Below, in pieces: positions 34,558 through 42,700 of a stretch of 64,000 nucleotides of DNA. The stretch is from CAKZQX01 sp034435975 (GTDB lineage Bacteria > Chloroflexota > Chloroflexia > Chloroflexales > Chloroflexaceae): NCBI GenBank assembly GCA_034435975.1, contig DAOTWD010000043.1, forward strand, positions 77,441-141,440, given 5' to 3'. The notes beneath the pieces were generated by a model, which did no database searches, was not told the origin of the DNA, and saw only the letters and a list, made by a program, of their open reading frames with translations. A program made the translations under genes and the position numbers. Every line of letters begins with the position of its first letter. Positions within the stretch are counted from its first letter, which is position 1.

Positions 34558-36681
34558 TCAGAGCGCATCAGGCGGCAAAATATACCATAACACCCGGTTT
34601 GACCAGGCAAAGATACTCTCCCAGAACAGATAGAGTAACAGGGTGATACACACCATGCGGCTGACACGACCACGTGGCCACATCCAGGCCAACCCTAGAC
34701 CTGCCAACAGTGCCACGCCGGGGGCCACAAAGTACATATGCTTGTTCCACAAGCCAAACCAGCGTTCAGCCAGCGCAGTGACAGCCAGCAGGGTGGCATA
34801 GGCCAGACCCAGATGGGTGATCAATCGATCCCGCCAGCGTAGCAGCAGGAGCATAAGCGCTATGCCGCCCAATAACGCCGGCCAGACACGAAAATGAGCC
34901 ACCAGATGCATTGGTACACTGAGGATCGGCGTGTTGAAAAAACGCTCCGGGTCACGCCCGACCGATCCTTCCGTTGCGATAAGGGACACAAAAGCCGGTA
35001 TCGTTTGCTGGATCAGCGTGAGCGTATAATCACGAAAGTAAATCCACCAGTCGATAGCCAGCGCCAATCCCAACGCCAGCACTAACGGCATAGCCATGCG
35101 GCGCAAGGTTGTAGTGCCGCCCAGCCAGCGCAGGCTAACCGCCAGCATCAGCATCAGAAACGTCATAAACGCGATATGGGTGATATAGGCGACAATCGCC
35201 AGCGCCAGCAGCGTTACCACAAGGATCCACACAAATGTTTGCTGTGGTTGAAACCAGTGTTGGACAATGCGTTGGGCGGATGATACGCTGCTGTCAACAT
35301 CGGTAGGCACACAGGCTGGCACCCAGGTGACCGCCACCAGCGCCGCCAATGCGATCCACATCCCCATGGTGGTGGGAAAGCTGCCATCGTGAAAGAAGAG
35401 ATAGCCTATCGGCAACGCCGCATAGCATAATCCGGCCCAGCCGGCGGCCACACCACCGCGTGGCCCGCCGCGCAGGAGCAGATACAGCAGCAGCGGCACC
35501 AGCGCATCCAGCAGAATAACAACGAGCTGAATACCAACCACCAGCGCCCGACCTTGCCAGTACCAGGCCAGCGGCACCAATAGATAGTAGGTCAGCAGCG
35601 AATAGGGTACCGGCTCGCGTGTCCCCCACTCGTGTTGCTGCTCCAACTGGGGCAAGACCAGCCAGGCGCGCCCCTCGGCGATATGGGTCAACTGGTGCGC
35701 CCGCAGGCGCTGGTCAATGATCGCAAATTGCGGATGCTGTACACCAACTAGCCGCAGCGCGAAGATCAGCAACACCGCACAGCGCAGCGCGACCGCCCAT
35801 TTTGAGGTACAACTCCATCCCCAACGGTGTGTCACCGCCAGCAGTGGCACCGCCAGCGCCAGAGTCAGCGTGAGGACACGGATGAGCAGCGGCAGGGCTG
35901 CGACGACCTGGATGCGTGCTGGTACAGGGGATGGTGGGTACCCTGCCAGTGCGCCTGTCAGCACGAGCAGTAATGCACCCGTGCCGATCAGCGCAAAGCG
36001 AGAGCGCATACCTGTGGCACGTAATGACCAGAATGTGAGCAAGGCAATCAAGGCCAGCCGTACCACCTGGTCGAACGGTGGTAATCGCAGACCAGACATG
36101 CCATGGGGTATCAGATCGAGATGTAGCAACGACACGCCCAATGTACGGCTATCGTGAGGTGCTTCCAACGGCGGCACCTCCAGTTGTAACACCAGATCAC
36201 CACCCCCGGCAGCGGTGGCCGCTTGCGGCACCACCACCTGGATCTCCTGCCAGGACGGGCGCAACGGTACCCGGGCCAGTACTTTACCATTAGCCCGCAT
36301 GCTCAGCACCCGCCCACTATCGCTCACTGCGCCACCAAAGAGCCGCAGGCGCAGCGTCATAGCACCAGAGCCGACGCCTGGGATCGTGATCGTCGCCTCC
36401 GGTGCTGTCCAGCGTTGCAGATACCCAGCCGCAGTTATCTCTGGCCGATAGGTGCCAGTCATTGGTAGGGGGCAAAAATGACGAGCCAGGTTAACCCGAG
36501 CGTGGAACGGCACCTGATAGGCCAGCAATGCGGCCAACAGCACGGCCAGCACCAGAATAGCCGTAGCACCACCAGACCAGATAAAGGCCCCCAGAGCTTG
36601 CAACCAGGATCTGACCGATGGCAGCGAGACGTCAATCCAGAACGCCTGGCGCGTCAGCTTCCTAACCCACTGTGTAATCAC
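34558..36681 (-). CDS. Large GT-C-like membrane protein with beta-sandwich domain
   Basis: A polytopic protein of about 707 residues. The first transmembrane segment (ILVLAVLLAALLAYQVPF) is followed by about 150 residues predicted as an extracytoplasmic beta sandwich (YRPEITAAGYLQRWTAPEAT and repeated alternating strands). Then come about 12 hydrophobic segments like GT-C glycosyltransferases. An acidic FAIIDQRLRAHQL loop after an early transmembrane helix is the likely catalytic site. The open frame runs 88 codons upstream inside the GT2 gene, so the GTG at 36681, overlapping the GT2 stop by 20 bp, is chosen. The enzyme class is inferred from topology and neighbours. Confidence 0.7.
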   Translation of the reverse strand: MITQWVRKLTRQAFWIDVSLPSVRSWLQALGAFIWSGGATAILVLAVLLAALLAYQVPFHARVNLARHFCPLPMTGTYRPEITAAGYLQRWTAPEATITIPGVGSGAMTLRLRLFGGAVSDSGRVLSMRANGKVLARVPLRPSWQEIQVVVPQAATAAGGGDLVLQLEVPPLEAPHDSRTLGVSLLHLDLIPHGMSGLRLPPFDQVVRLALIALLTFWSLRATGMRSRFALIGTGALLLVLTGALAGYPPSPVPARIQVVAALPLLIRVLTLTLALAVPLLAVTHRWGWSCTSKWAVALRCAVLLIFALRLVGVQHPQFAIIDQRLRAHQLTHIAEGRAWLVLPQLEQQHEWGTREPVPYSLLTYYLLVPLAWYWQGRALVVGIQLVVILLDALVPLLLYLLLRGGPRGGVAAGWAGLCYAALPIGYLFFHDGSFPTTMGMWIALAALVAVTWVPACVPTDVDSSVSSAQRIVQHWFQPQQTFVWILVVTLLALAIVAYITHIAFMTFLMLMLAVSLRWLGGTTTLRRMAMPLVLALGLALAIDWWIYFRDYTLTLIQQTIPAFVSLIATEGSVGRDPERFFNTPILSVPMHLVAHFRVWPALLGGIALMLLLLRWRDRLITHLGLAYATLLAVTALAERWFGLWNKHMYFVAPGVALLAGLGLAWMWPRGRVSRMVCITLLLYLFWESIFAWSNRVLWYILPPDAL

Positions 36682-37453
36682 TATCGCTGACCCGATGGGT
36701 GTGTTTGAGTAATGTTGCACGACGATAGGCGATCCGGCGCATATGTTCACGTCGTACAACCAGTTTCCACCATAATCCCAACAACTGCACGCCTGTACGC
36801 CAGAGGCGCGGGAAGTTGAAGAACTGACTTTTGCCATACGAACGATGGAAGTGATGCACTGGCACTTCCGCAAAGCGGAAATGCGCATCCTGGAGTTTTT
36901 TGACCAGTTCCAGGCAGATCGTGCCGCTGTCCGACTCCAGGTCAATCACATCAAAGACATGGCGACGGATGAGGCGAAAATCGCAATCAACATCACGCAA
37001 GGTCAAGCCAAACAGGAACTTGACAATGTGGTGGTAGGCCCGCCCGATAATGATGCGATGTACAGGATCGCTGCGATCAATTTTCCAGCCATTGACAATA
37101 TCAACATCTGGATGGAGCGCCGCCAGCAGCACTCGCAGTTCACGCGGATCATACTGGGCATCACCGTCGGTATAGAAGATAAGATCGTAGCTTGCACTGG
37201 CAAAGCCCACGCGTAGTGCACCGCCATAGCCGAGTGGTTCAGCATAGGTCAAAACCCGCAGGCGGTCATAGCGCTGCTCCAGTTCACGCAAGACCTCAAC
37301 CGTATAGTCAGTACTGCCATTTTCGACGACAATAACTTCATAGGTATCGGTGAGCTTTTCCAGTGTCTTGATAGTTATAATGATCATGCTGGCAATCGTG
37401 CCGGCATCATTAAAGGCAGGAAAAAAAGCCGTAATGCCTGGTCGTTCGCTCAT
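36662..37453 (-). CDS. Glycosyltransferase family 2 (DPM1/ArnC-like)
   Basis: A 263-residue GT-A enzyme. TAFFPAFNDAGTI opens the nucleotide-binding half, EVIVVENGSTDYT follows, and the metal-binding D-x-D is in FYTDGDAQYDP. DVDCDFRLIRRHVF and the LVKKLQDAHFRFAEVPVHHFHR acceptor region are typical of polyprenyl-phosphate hexose synthases. It could supply the lipid-linked sugar for the GT-C-like and GT87 proteins encoded just downstream. The ATG at 37453 has GAAGG nine bases upstream; the longer frame is only an artefact of the adjoining GC-rich minisatellite. Confidence 0.9.
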   Translation of the reverse strand: MSERPGITAFFPAFNDAGTIASMIIITIKTLEKLTDTYEVIVVENGSTDYTVEVLRELEQRYDRLRVLTYAEPLGYGGALRVGFASASYDLIFYTDGDAQYDPRELRVLLAALHPDVDIVNGWKIDRSDPVHRIIIGRAYHHIVKFLFGLTLRDVDCDFRLIRRHVFDVIDLESDSGTICLELVKKLQDAHFRFAEVPVHHFHRSYGKSQFFNFPRLWRTGVQLLGLWWKLVVRREHMRRIAYRRATLLKHTHRVSDSDYTVG

Positions 37454-37563
37454 AGCTATCATCCTTCGTCGTTTGGAGTTGCAAGTGGCGATTATAGCAC
37501 AGGGCACCAGCGCCTGTAAATACCTCTGAGCCGAGTGGGTGTGACGAAACGTTCTGCATGTCC

Positions 37564-37797
37564 CCCACGCCCGCGCCGCCCGCGCCCCCCGCGCCCCGGA
37601 GGGACGCGCACCCAGGCTCGTGCCGCCCGCGCCGCCCGCGCCCTGGAGGGACGCGCACCCAGGCTCGTGCCGCCCGCGCCCCCCGCGCCCCGGAGGGACG
37701 CGCACCCAGGCTCATGCCGCCCGCGCCGCCCGCGCCGCCTGCGCCCCGGAGGGACGCACACCCAGGCTCGCGCCCCCCGCGCCCCGGAGGGACGCGC
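37564..37797. repeat. GC-rich minisatellite, 47-bp unit with 9-bp indels
   Basis: Five tandem units anchored on GGAGGGACGC start at 37598, 37645, 37692, 37748 and 37786, with spacings of 47, 47, 56 and 38 bp. The differences are multiples of 9, the size of its GCCGCCCGC sub-unit. The region is almost pure GC and lies between the GT2 gene and the acyltransferase gene. All six frames are open because of composition, not coding. Confidence 0.9.
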
Positions 37798-37873
37798 TAC
37801 ACCCCCTACAGCATATCGCCGCGTCGGCGCTGCATTACGACTGGGCACGCTGCACACACAGATCGGCCGCTTC

Positions 37874-39151
37874 CTAAAAAATCGACGTGCGTTCTTGCAG
37901 CTTTGCATCAATCGTCTGCTGAATAACGCCTCGCACCTGCTCAGTCAACATAAAGACGGTGAGTGGATCATCCGCTGCTTCAGGCCCATACTCAGTCGTA
38001 GGAATAGGTGGACAAAAGGTGATGCTCCAGCGCGTGGGCAGTGGAATGACACCCAGCACACCGAACCAGGGGAAGAAGGGGGTGATTGGAAAAAATGGCA
38101 ACCCGAAGAGTCTGGCAATCGGCTCGGCATTCCCCAGCAGCGGATAGATCTCCTCAGCCCCCACCACGGCCACCGGTTGTAACGGTGCCCCGGTGCGTAG
38201 CGCTGTCTGGACAAACCCTCCACGCCCAAACCGGGCCAGACGATAGCGATCCCTGAAGAGTTTCCCAATGCCTTTGATACCTTCAGGGAAGACACACACC
38301 AGCTCGTCATCTTCCAGGAGACGTACCGCGTTCTCGGGAATAGCAGGCACCTGACCCATACTCGCCAGCGTAGGCGCGATGATTGGTAGCGTACTGAACC
38401 AGTGCAAAAACAGATTGCGCACAATCCGCGCCGAGGGATGCTCTTCATACACAGCAGTTGCAATCATTGCCCCATCCCAGGGCAACACACCACTGTGATT
38501 TGACACCAGCAACGCTCGACCGTCACCGGGCACATGTTCCACACCCTCGGCACGTATACGCCACCAGGTGCGATACATAAACAACAGAAAAGGCCGCACG
38601 ATCTCGATCACTTCTCGATCCATCCCATAGGGGTCAGTCTGATACTCACCTCGCAAGCGCCGCCGGATAAACTCGGTCTGCTCCTTGAGCTGATACGCCA
38701 GCAGCATTCCGATGCCCCGCCAGAAGTCAGGTGAAAGATAATCTTGCCCATCGATCCTGAATTGACGCAGCAAATCGAACGCTATCCGTGCCTGGGGCGG
38801 GGCCATACGCTCCAGATTTTCAGCAATGAGCCTCCAGACATCAGCCACAAAATTGTGCACTACCACACTATCTGGATCTGCGGAGCCGGTATGGCGAGAT
38901 TGCTCGCGCATGTGCAGTTCCAGTTCATACACGGCATCAGCGGGATGGCTCAGCGTACCACCATCAGCCGCAAAAACCGGTTCATCGCCTGATGGCGAGG
39001 GTGGCGGCCTGGTGGTGGCGATCGGGGATAACTGCCCAGTTACGGTCGAATCCGATGCAGTCTGGCGCTGAGATACGAGCAGCTCGACCTCTTCCACGGA
39101 CATTTCAGGGACATGCGCTTGCAGCTCGCTTTCCATTGCTCCCTGGTTCAC
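37874..39151 (-). CDS. PlsC-like lysophospholipid acyltransferase
   Basis: A 425-residue protein. The C-terminal 240 residues form an acyltransferase domain: block I LLVSNHSGVLPWDG, with the His and Asp of this family's NHSGxLPxDG form. Later come VPAIPENAVRLLEDDELVCVFPEGIKG (block III FPEG) and LQPVAVVGAEE. The N-terminal 150 residues are polar with little homology. It would acylate glycerol-phosphate or another hydroxyl on a membrane lipid or glycolipid. The GTG at 39151 has AAGGAG eight bases upstream and overlaps the stop of the SDR gene as GTGA, so the two are translationally coupled. The downstream end borders the minisatellite. Confidence 0.88.
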   Translation of the reverse strand: MNQGAMESELQAHVPEMSVEEVELLVSQRQTASDSTVTGQLSPIATTRPPPSPSGDEPVFAADGGTLSHPADAVYELELHMREQSRHTGSADPDSVVVHNFVADVWRLIAENLERMAPPQARIAFDLLRQFRIDGQDYLSPDFWRGIGMLLAYQLKEQTEFIRRRLRGEYQTDPYGMDREVIEIVRPFLLFMYRTWWRIRAEGVEHVPGDGRALLVSNHSGVLPWDGAMIATAVYEEHPSARIVRNLFLHWFSTLPIIAPTLASMGQVPAIPENAVRLLEDDELVCVFPEGIKGIGKLFRDRYRLARFGRGGFVQTALRTGAPLQPVAVVGAEEIYPLLGNAEPIARLFGLPFFPITPFFPWFGVLGVIPLPTRWSITFCPPIPTTEYGPEAADDPLTVFMLTEQVRGVIQQTIDAKLQERTSIF

Positions 39152-40146
39152 GGTGCGCTCCTTCTGGATAGAAATGCTTCTAACGGGTTGATCGATCGCG
39201 CCTCTGCATGGTCAGATTGCGTGCTGGTTAACGCCCGCAGCACGGCTTCGGTGCTATATTCAGCCGTCCACGATAATTCGCTCTCGGCACGCCGTATATC
39301 CGCCACACACCCATAGCGAAAGAAGTCAGGTTCAAACGGCCAGTGGCTATAGTGATCATGACCGGCACCCGGCCATATGACGTTGAACAGAGGCTCAAAA
39401 AACGGCATCGGCTGTCGCCCGGCCAGGCGAATCGCATGCGCCAGCTTTACCGGTGCTGTCGCTGCCAGATTGAAACTGCCCGTTGCCGTACTCATCGCTG
39501 CCAACCCGAAGGCCTGAGCAGCATCATCAGGGTGGAGTACCTGGATACGCGGATCAAACCCCAGCAACGTGGGCGGATAGGGCCGGGCAAGGTAGCGGGT
39601 CAGGGGCGAAGCAATCCCCCCTCCGACAAAGCTGGCACAGCGCAGCAGCAGCAACCCCAGTTGCGGATGTTTGCGGGCAAACTCACGGGAAAAGCTATCG
39701 ACTTCAATATAATCGCGCAGCAAGCCGTGTCGATAACGATCCGCAAGCGGCTGCTGTTCGTTGATAAACGCGGGCTGCCGGTACGAAGCGCCATAGACCA
39801 GCGTGCTACTCCGCAGAATCACCCGTCGCACCCCGGCCACCGCGCATGCGCCCAACAGTTCCATAGTGCGGAGCACATTCTGCTGACACGCCAGTTCACG
39901 GCTGGTAACCGGCGTTTCTTCACCCATAAACACTGGCTGCAGAACCACCTGCACCTGCGTTGCCCGCAGCAGTTCCACCAGTTGTTGACCATTAAGGGTC
40001 GCCGTCAGTATTTCTGCGCGGCCGGTGGGCGCACCTGGCATACGCTCTCCCAGGCCAATCAAACGCCCGGTCGTATGGACACTCAACCAGCGGGCCACTG
40101 CAGCAGCGAACAGATGGTCAATTCCATATACCAGCATGGTTGTCAT
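39148..40146 (-). CDS. Divergent NAD(P)-dependent epimerase/SDR
   Basis: A 332-residue extended-SDR-like protein. Strand one VYGIDHLFAAAVARWL lacks the GxxGxxG glycines. Later motifs are recognisable: RRVILRSSTLVYG (active-site Ser region), RYRHGLLRDYIEVDSF in place of the YxxxK segment, and IQVLHPDDAAQAF near the end. Loss of the glycine-rich loop suggests altered or absent cofactor binding. It is coupled by a 4-bp overlap to a PlsC-like acyltransferase, so both probably work on the same lipid or glycolipid. AGGAAGAG precedes the ATG. Real function unknown. Confidence 0.75.
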   Translation of the reverse strand: MTTMLVYGIDHLFAAAVARWLSVHTTGRLIGLGERMPGAPTGRAEILTATLNGQQLVELLRATQVQVVLQPVFMGEETPVTSRELACQQNVLRTMELLGACAVAGVRRVILRSSTLVYGASYRQPAFINEQQPLADRYRHGLLRDYIEVDSFSREFARKHPQLGLLLLRCASFVGGGIASPLTRYLARPYPPTLLGFDPRIQVLHPDDAAQAFGLAAMSTATGSFNLAATAPVKLAHAIRLAGRQPMPFFEPLFNVIWPGAGHDHYSHWPFEPDFFRYGCVADIRRAESELSWTAEYSTEAVLRALTSTQSDHAEARSINPLEAFLSRRSAP

Positions 40147-40164
40147 AGCTGCTCTTCCTACCCG

Positions 40165-40560
40165 CTACTGGTGATCAAACTGCACATTATCCCGTAGCCA
40201 CTGTTCAAGACCCTCTTTATCGAGATCTGAATAGTTGATAGCACGCACCAGCCAGAAGAGATCACCATCATCTATCTCAGCCCGCAGGCTGGCATTATTA
40301 ATCGCCAGGAAGCGCAACAACGCCATAAGCGCTGTCACTTCGTTGCCTTCTACAAACGGGCGGCCTTTGATCAACAGATACGTTAGCGCAGCCCCCTTGC
40401 TACACACATCCGTATAGACTTCTACCCCAAACAGCTTTTGACACGGTGCGTGCAACGCGGTCTGGAGGCGATCCTGGCTCGAGATTCCGAGCAGACCACC
40501 ATAGCGGGTGACCGCGTAGGTATGTAAGTCGAGAAGGTCTTCTTTGCTCAGATACTGCAT
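40165..40560 (-). CDS. Doc-family toxin with degenerate Fic motif
   Basis: A 131-residue Fic-fold protein like death-on-curing toxins, whose P1 homologue phosphorylates EF-Tu. LLDLHTYAVTRYGG and GLLGISSQDRLQTALHAP are family hallmarks. The catalytic loop, normally HPFxEGNKRTA, reads RPFVEGNEVTA here: the catalytic His is R67, and the following Lys and Arg are Glu and Val. The remainder (LMALLRFLAIN) is intact and the frame is unbroken, so this looks like a folded but probably inactive toxin. Its antitoxin gene lies 30 bp upstream, and both follow lysS on the same strand. Confidence 0.85.
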   Translation of the reverse strand: MQYLSKEDLLDLHTYAVTRYGGLLGISSQDRLQTALHAPCQKLFGVEVYTDVCSKGAALTYLLIKGRPFVEGNEVTALMALLRFLAINNASLRAEIDDGDLFWLVRAINYSDLDKEGLEQWLRDNVQFDHQ

Positions 40561-40590
40561 ATGCGCTCAACATGCATCACTCATTGCGCC

Positions 40591-40806
40591 TCACAATCCA
40601 GCAATCTGGCGAAACGCCCGATCATACCTGTCACTCACCCCCCTGGCCCAATCACGCAAGGCAGGACTCATCGGGCGGCGGATCAACACCTCATCTTCGG
40701 TAAAAACAAGCTCGACCGTTTCTTCGGCCCCCAGCCCTACAACCCGCAACCAGCCCTGAACGACATCAGGCAGGTTCTCACGCTCAATCGTAAAAGATCG
40801 CGGCAT
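40591..40806 (-). CDS. AbrB-like antitoxin partner of the Doc protein
   Basis: A 71-residue protein. The N-terminal half (FTIERENLPDVVQGWLRVVGL, then VELVFTEDEVLIRRP) looks like a swapped-hairpin AbrB/SpoVT fold, a common antitoxin DNA-binding domain. The C-terminal tail (SPALRDWARGVSDRYDRAF) would wrap the toxin. It starts 8 bp after the lysS stop; its ribosome-binding site (GGGAG) overlaps the end of lysS. The order antitoxin then toxin is standard. Assignment rests on size, position and weak fold similarity. Confidence 0.68.
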   Translation of the reverse strand: MPRSFTIERENLPDVVQGWLRVVGLGAEETVELVFTEDEVLIRRPMSPALRDWARGVSDRYDRAFRQIAGL

Positions 40807-40814
40807 GGCTATCG

Positions 40815-42284
40815 TTACTCCCTGGCGCGCAAATGTGGAAACAAAATCACTTCACGAATGGTAGATTGATCGGTCAACACCATCACCAGCCGATCCACAC
40901 CAATGCCCAGCCCCCCCGTGGGCGGCATACCATACATCAGTGCGTTAAGAAAGTCCGTATCCATCTGATGGGCTTCATCATCGCCTGCAGTATAAGCGCG
41001 CCCCTGTTCCAGAAAGCGCTGCTCCTGATCCAGCGGATCGTTGAGTTCGGTAAAGGCGTTTGCCAGTTCCATACCGGCAACAAATCCTTCAAAACGCTCG
41101 GTATAATCAGGCATATCCGGCTTCCGTTTGGCCAGTGGCGACAACTCTAACGGATAGTCTACCACAAACGTTGGTTGAATCAAGGTTGGCTCAACATAAG
41201 TGCTGAACAACTCATCCACCTGCTTGCCCCAGGTGGCCTTGTGTTCCACCTTGAGACCAGCGCTGCGAATGGCTGTCCAGAGCGTTTTCAGATCGGTGGC
41301 CTGGGTAATATCGATGCCGGTATGCACGCGAATAGCATCTACCAGGGACAGACGCGGCCAGTCAGGGCCAAAATCAATCTGCTGCCCTTGATAGGTGACC
41401 ACCGTCCCACCCGTGACTTCGCGTGCTATCAGGCGGAACATCTGTTCCACCAGGCGCATCATATCATAATAATCAGCATAGGCCTGATAACATTCCATCA
41501 CTGTAAATTCCGTGTTATGGCTGCGATCCACACCCTCGTTGCGGAAATTCTTGCCAATCTCATACACACCGTCGAATCCACCGACGATCAGGCGCTTGAG
41601 ATACAGTTCAGTGGCGATGCGCAGATAGAGATCCTGATGCAACTGGTTGTGATGGGTCACAAACGGCCGAGCAGCCGCACCGCCATAGATCGGCTGCAAA
41701 ATAGGCGTTTCCACCTCGACCATACCCCGCTCGTCCAGAAACCGGCGCATCGTACTGATCACCCGTGCCCGTGTGCGGAAAATCGCCCGCCGATCCGCAT
41801 TGACAATCAGATCGAGATAGCGCTGGCGTAGCCGCTCCTCAACGTCTTTCAGGCCTTCCCACTTTTCCGGTGGTGGATTGAGCGCCTTTGCCAGCACCGT
41901 CAGTTGTTGCACAAACAGCGACGCTTCCCCCTTCTGCGTACGGCGCAGCGTCCCCTGGGCGGCAACAATATCGAAGGTATCGATCGCATCGCGGAACCGG
42001 GCAAACAGTTCCTCCCCCACCTCATTGCGACTGATCCAGAGCTGGATGCGATCATGATCATCAGCAATGTGTGCAAAACACAGCTTGCCCATAATACGCC
42101 GGGCACCAATGATACGCCCTGCCAACGTGACGGTCGTTCCCGCTGCCATCAGTTCATCAAATCCGGCCAATACGGCTGCAATCGTGTGCGTGCGTGTGGC
42201 ACGTGGGGGAAACGGGTCTATCCCTGCTGCGCGTAGCCGCTCCAGTTTGAGCAACCGCTGGTGTTGTAGATCATTGAATTCCAT
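40815..42284 (-). CDS. lysS: Lysyl-tRNA synthetase, class II
   Basis: Charges tRNA-Lys. The 489-residue chain has the N-terminal OB-fold anticodon-binding domain (VTLAGRIIGARRIMGKLCFAHI). The class II core follows: motif 1 MRRFLDERGMVEVETPIL, motif 2 RIATELYLKRLIVGG with IGKNFRNEGVDRSHNTEFT, and motif 3 GLGIGVDRLVMVLTDQSTIR. Length and motifs are normal. The antitoxin-toxin pair follows within 8 bp, so a lysS-read-through transcript would include it. Confidence 0.97.
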   Translation of the reverse strand: MEFNDLQHQRLLKLERLRAAGIDPFPPRATRTHTIAAVLAGFDELMAAGTTVTLAGRIIGARRIMGKLCFAHIADDHDRIQLWISRNEVGEELFARFRDAIDTFDIVAAQGTLRRTQKGEASLFVQQLTVLAKALNPPPEKWEGLKDVEERLRQRYLDLIVNADRRAIFRTRARVISTMRRFLDERGMVEVETPILQPIYGGAAARPFVTHHNQLHQDLYLRIATELYLKRLIVGGFDGVYEIGKNFRNEGVDRSHNTEFTVMECYQAYADYYDMMRLVEQMFRLIAREVTGGTVVTYQGQQIDFGPDWPRLSLVDAIRVHTGIDITQATDLKTLWTAIRSAGLKVEHKATWGKQVDELFSTYVEPTLIQPTFVVDYPLELSPLAKRKPDMPDYTERFEGFVAGMELANAFTELNDPLDQEQRFLEQGRAYTAGDDEAHQMDTDFLNALMYGMPPTGGLGIGVDRLVMVLTDQSTIREVILFPHLRARE

Positions 42285-42394
42285 TGCCTATGCCAATATT
42301 TATGGTATCACTTGCGTATTCAAGTGATCAAAACAGATTACGCTATTATAGAGGTTGCGTTCCCCAACCGTCAAGGCAGGCACTGGCCTGTTTC

Positions 42395-42424
42395 TTGACA
42401 AATAGAAGCGAGGTATGCTAGACT
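42395..42424 (+). promoter_or_regulatory. Candidate promoter upstream of the ABC ATPase gene
   Basis: TTGACA (42395-42400), an 18-bp spacer and TAGACT (42419-42424). Transcription would leave a leader of about 270 nt before 42701. No gene is supported in the 42285-42700 gap. Confidence 0.5.
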
Positions 42425-42700
42425 TTTTTAATCCAGTAACCTGAACCGTGTACAATGGCAACGATCAAAATCGGTTTACCTCCAGCCAGTATCACCTGTC
42501 CATATGTGACCACGGACGTACACAGAGGCGCATTTCTTGCTTTCCAGCATCTCCAAGGGGTGGAACAGCGCCCGCCTGAACATTCCACACTGACGTTGCC
42601 TATACATTTGATTATTCACATATCTACCTGTCCTCTTTCCAGGGTCGATCAATGGTGATCGACCGGTACACATAGCCATGAGCTATAAGGAGGTATCGCA

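Noticed and set aside
37564..37797. Minisatellite as a CRISPR array
   Set aside because: Units are contiguous with no unique spacers.
37535..38182. Long ORFs on both strands over the minisatellite
   Set aside because: Pure GC tandem repeats give open frames in all six frames with Arg/Pro/Ala-only peptides.
42455..42658. 67-aa plus-strand ORF before the ABC ATPase gene
   Set aside because: No ribosome-binding site or recognisable domain; within the probable leader region.
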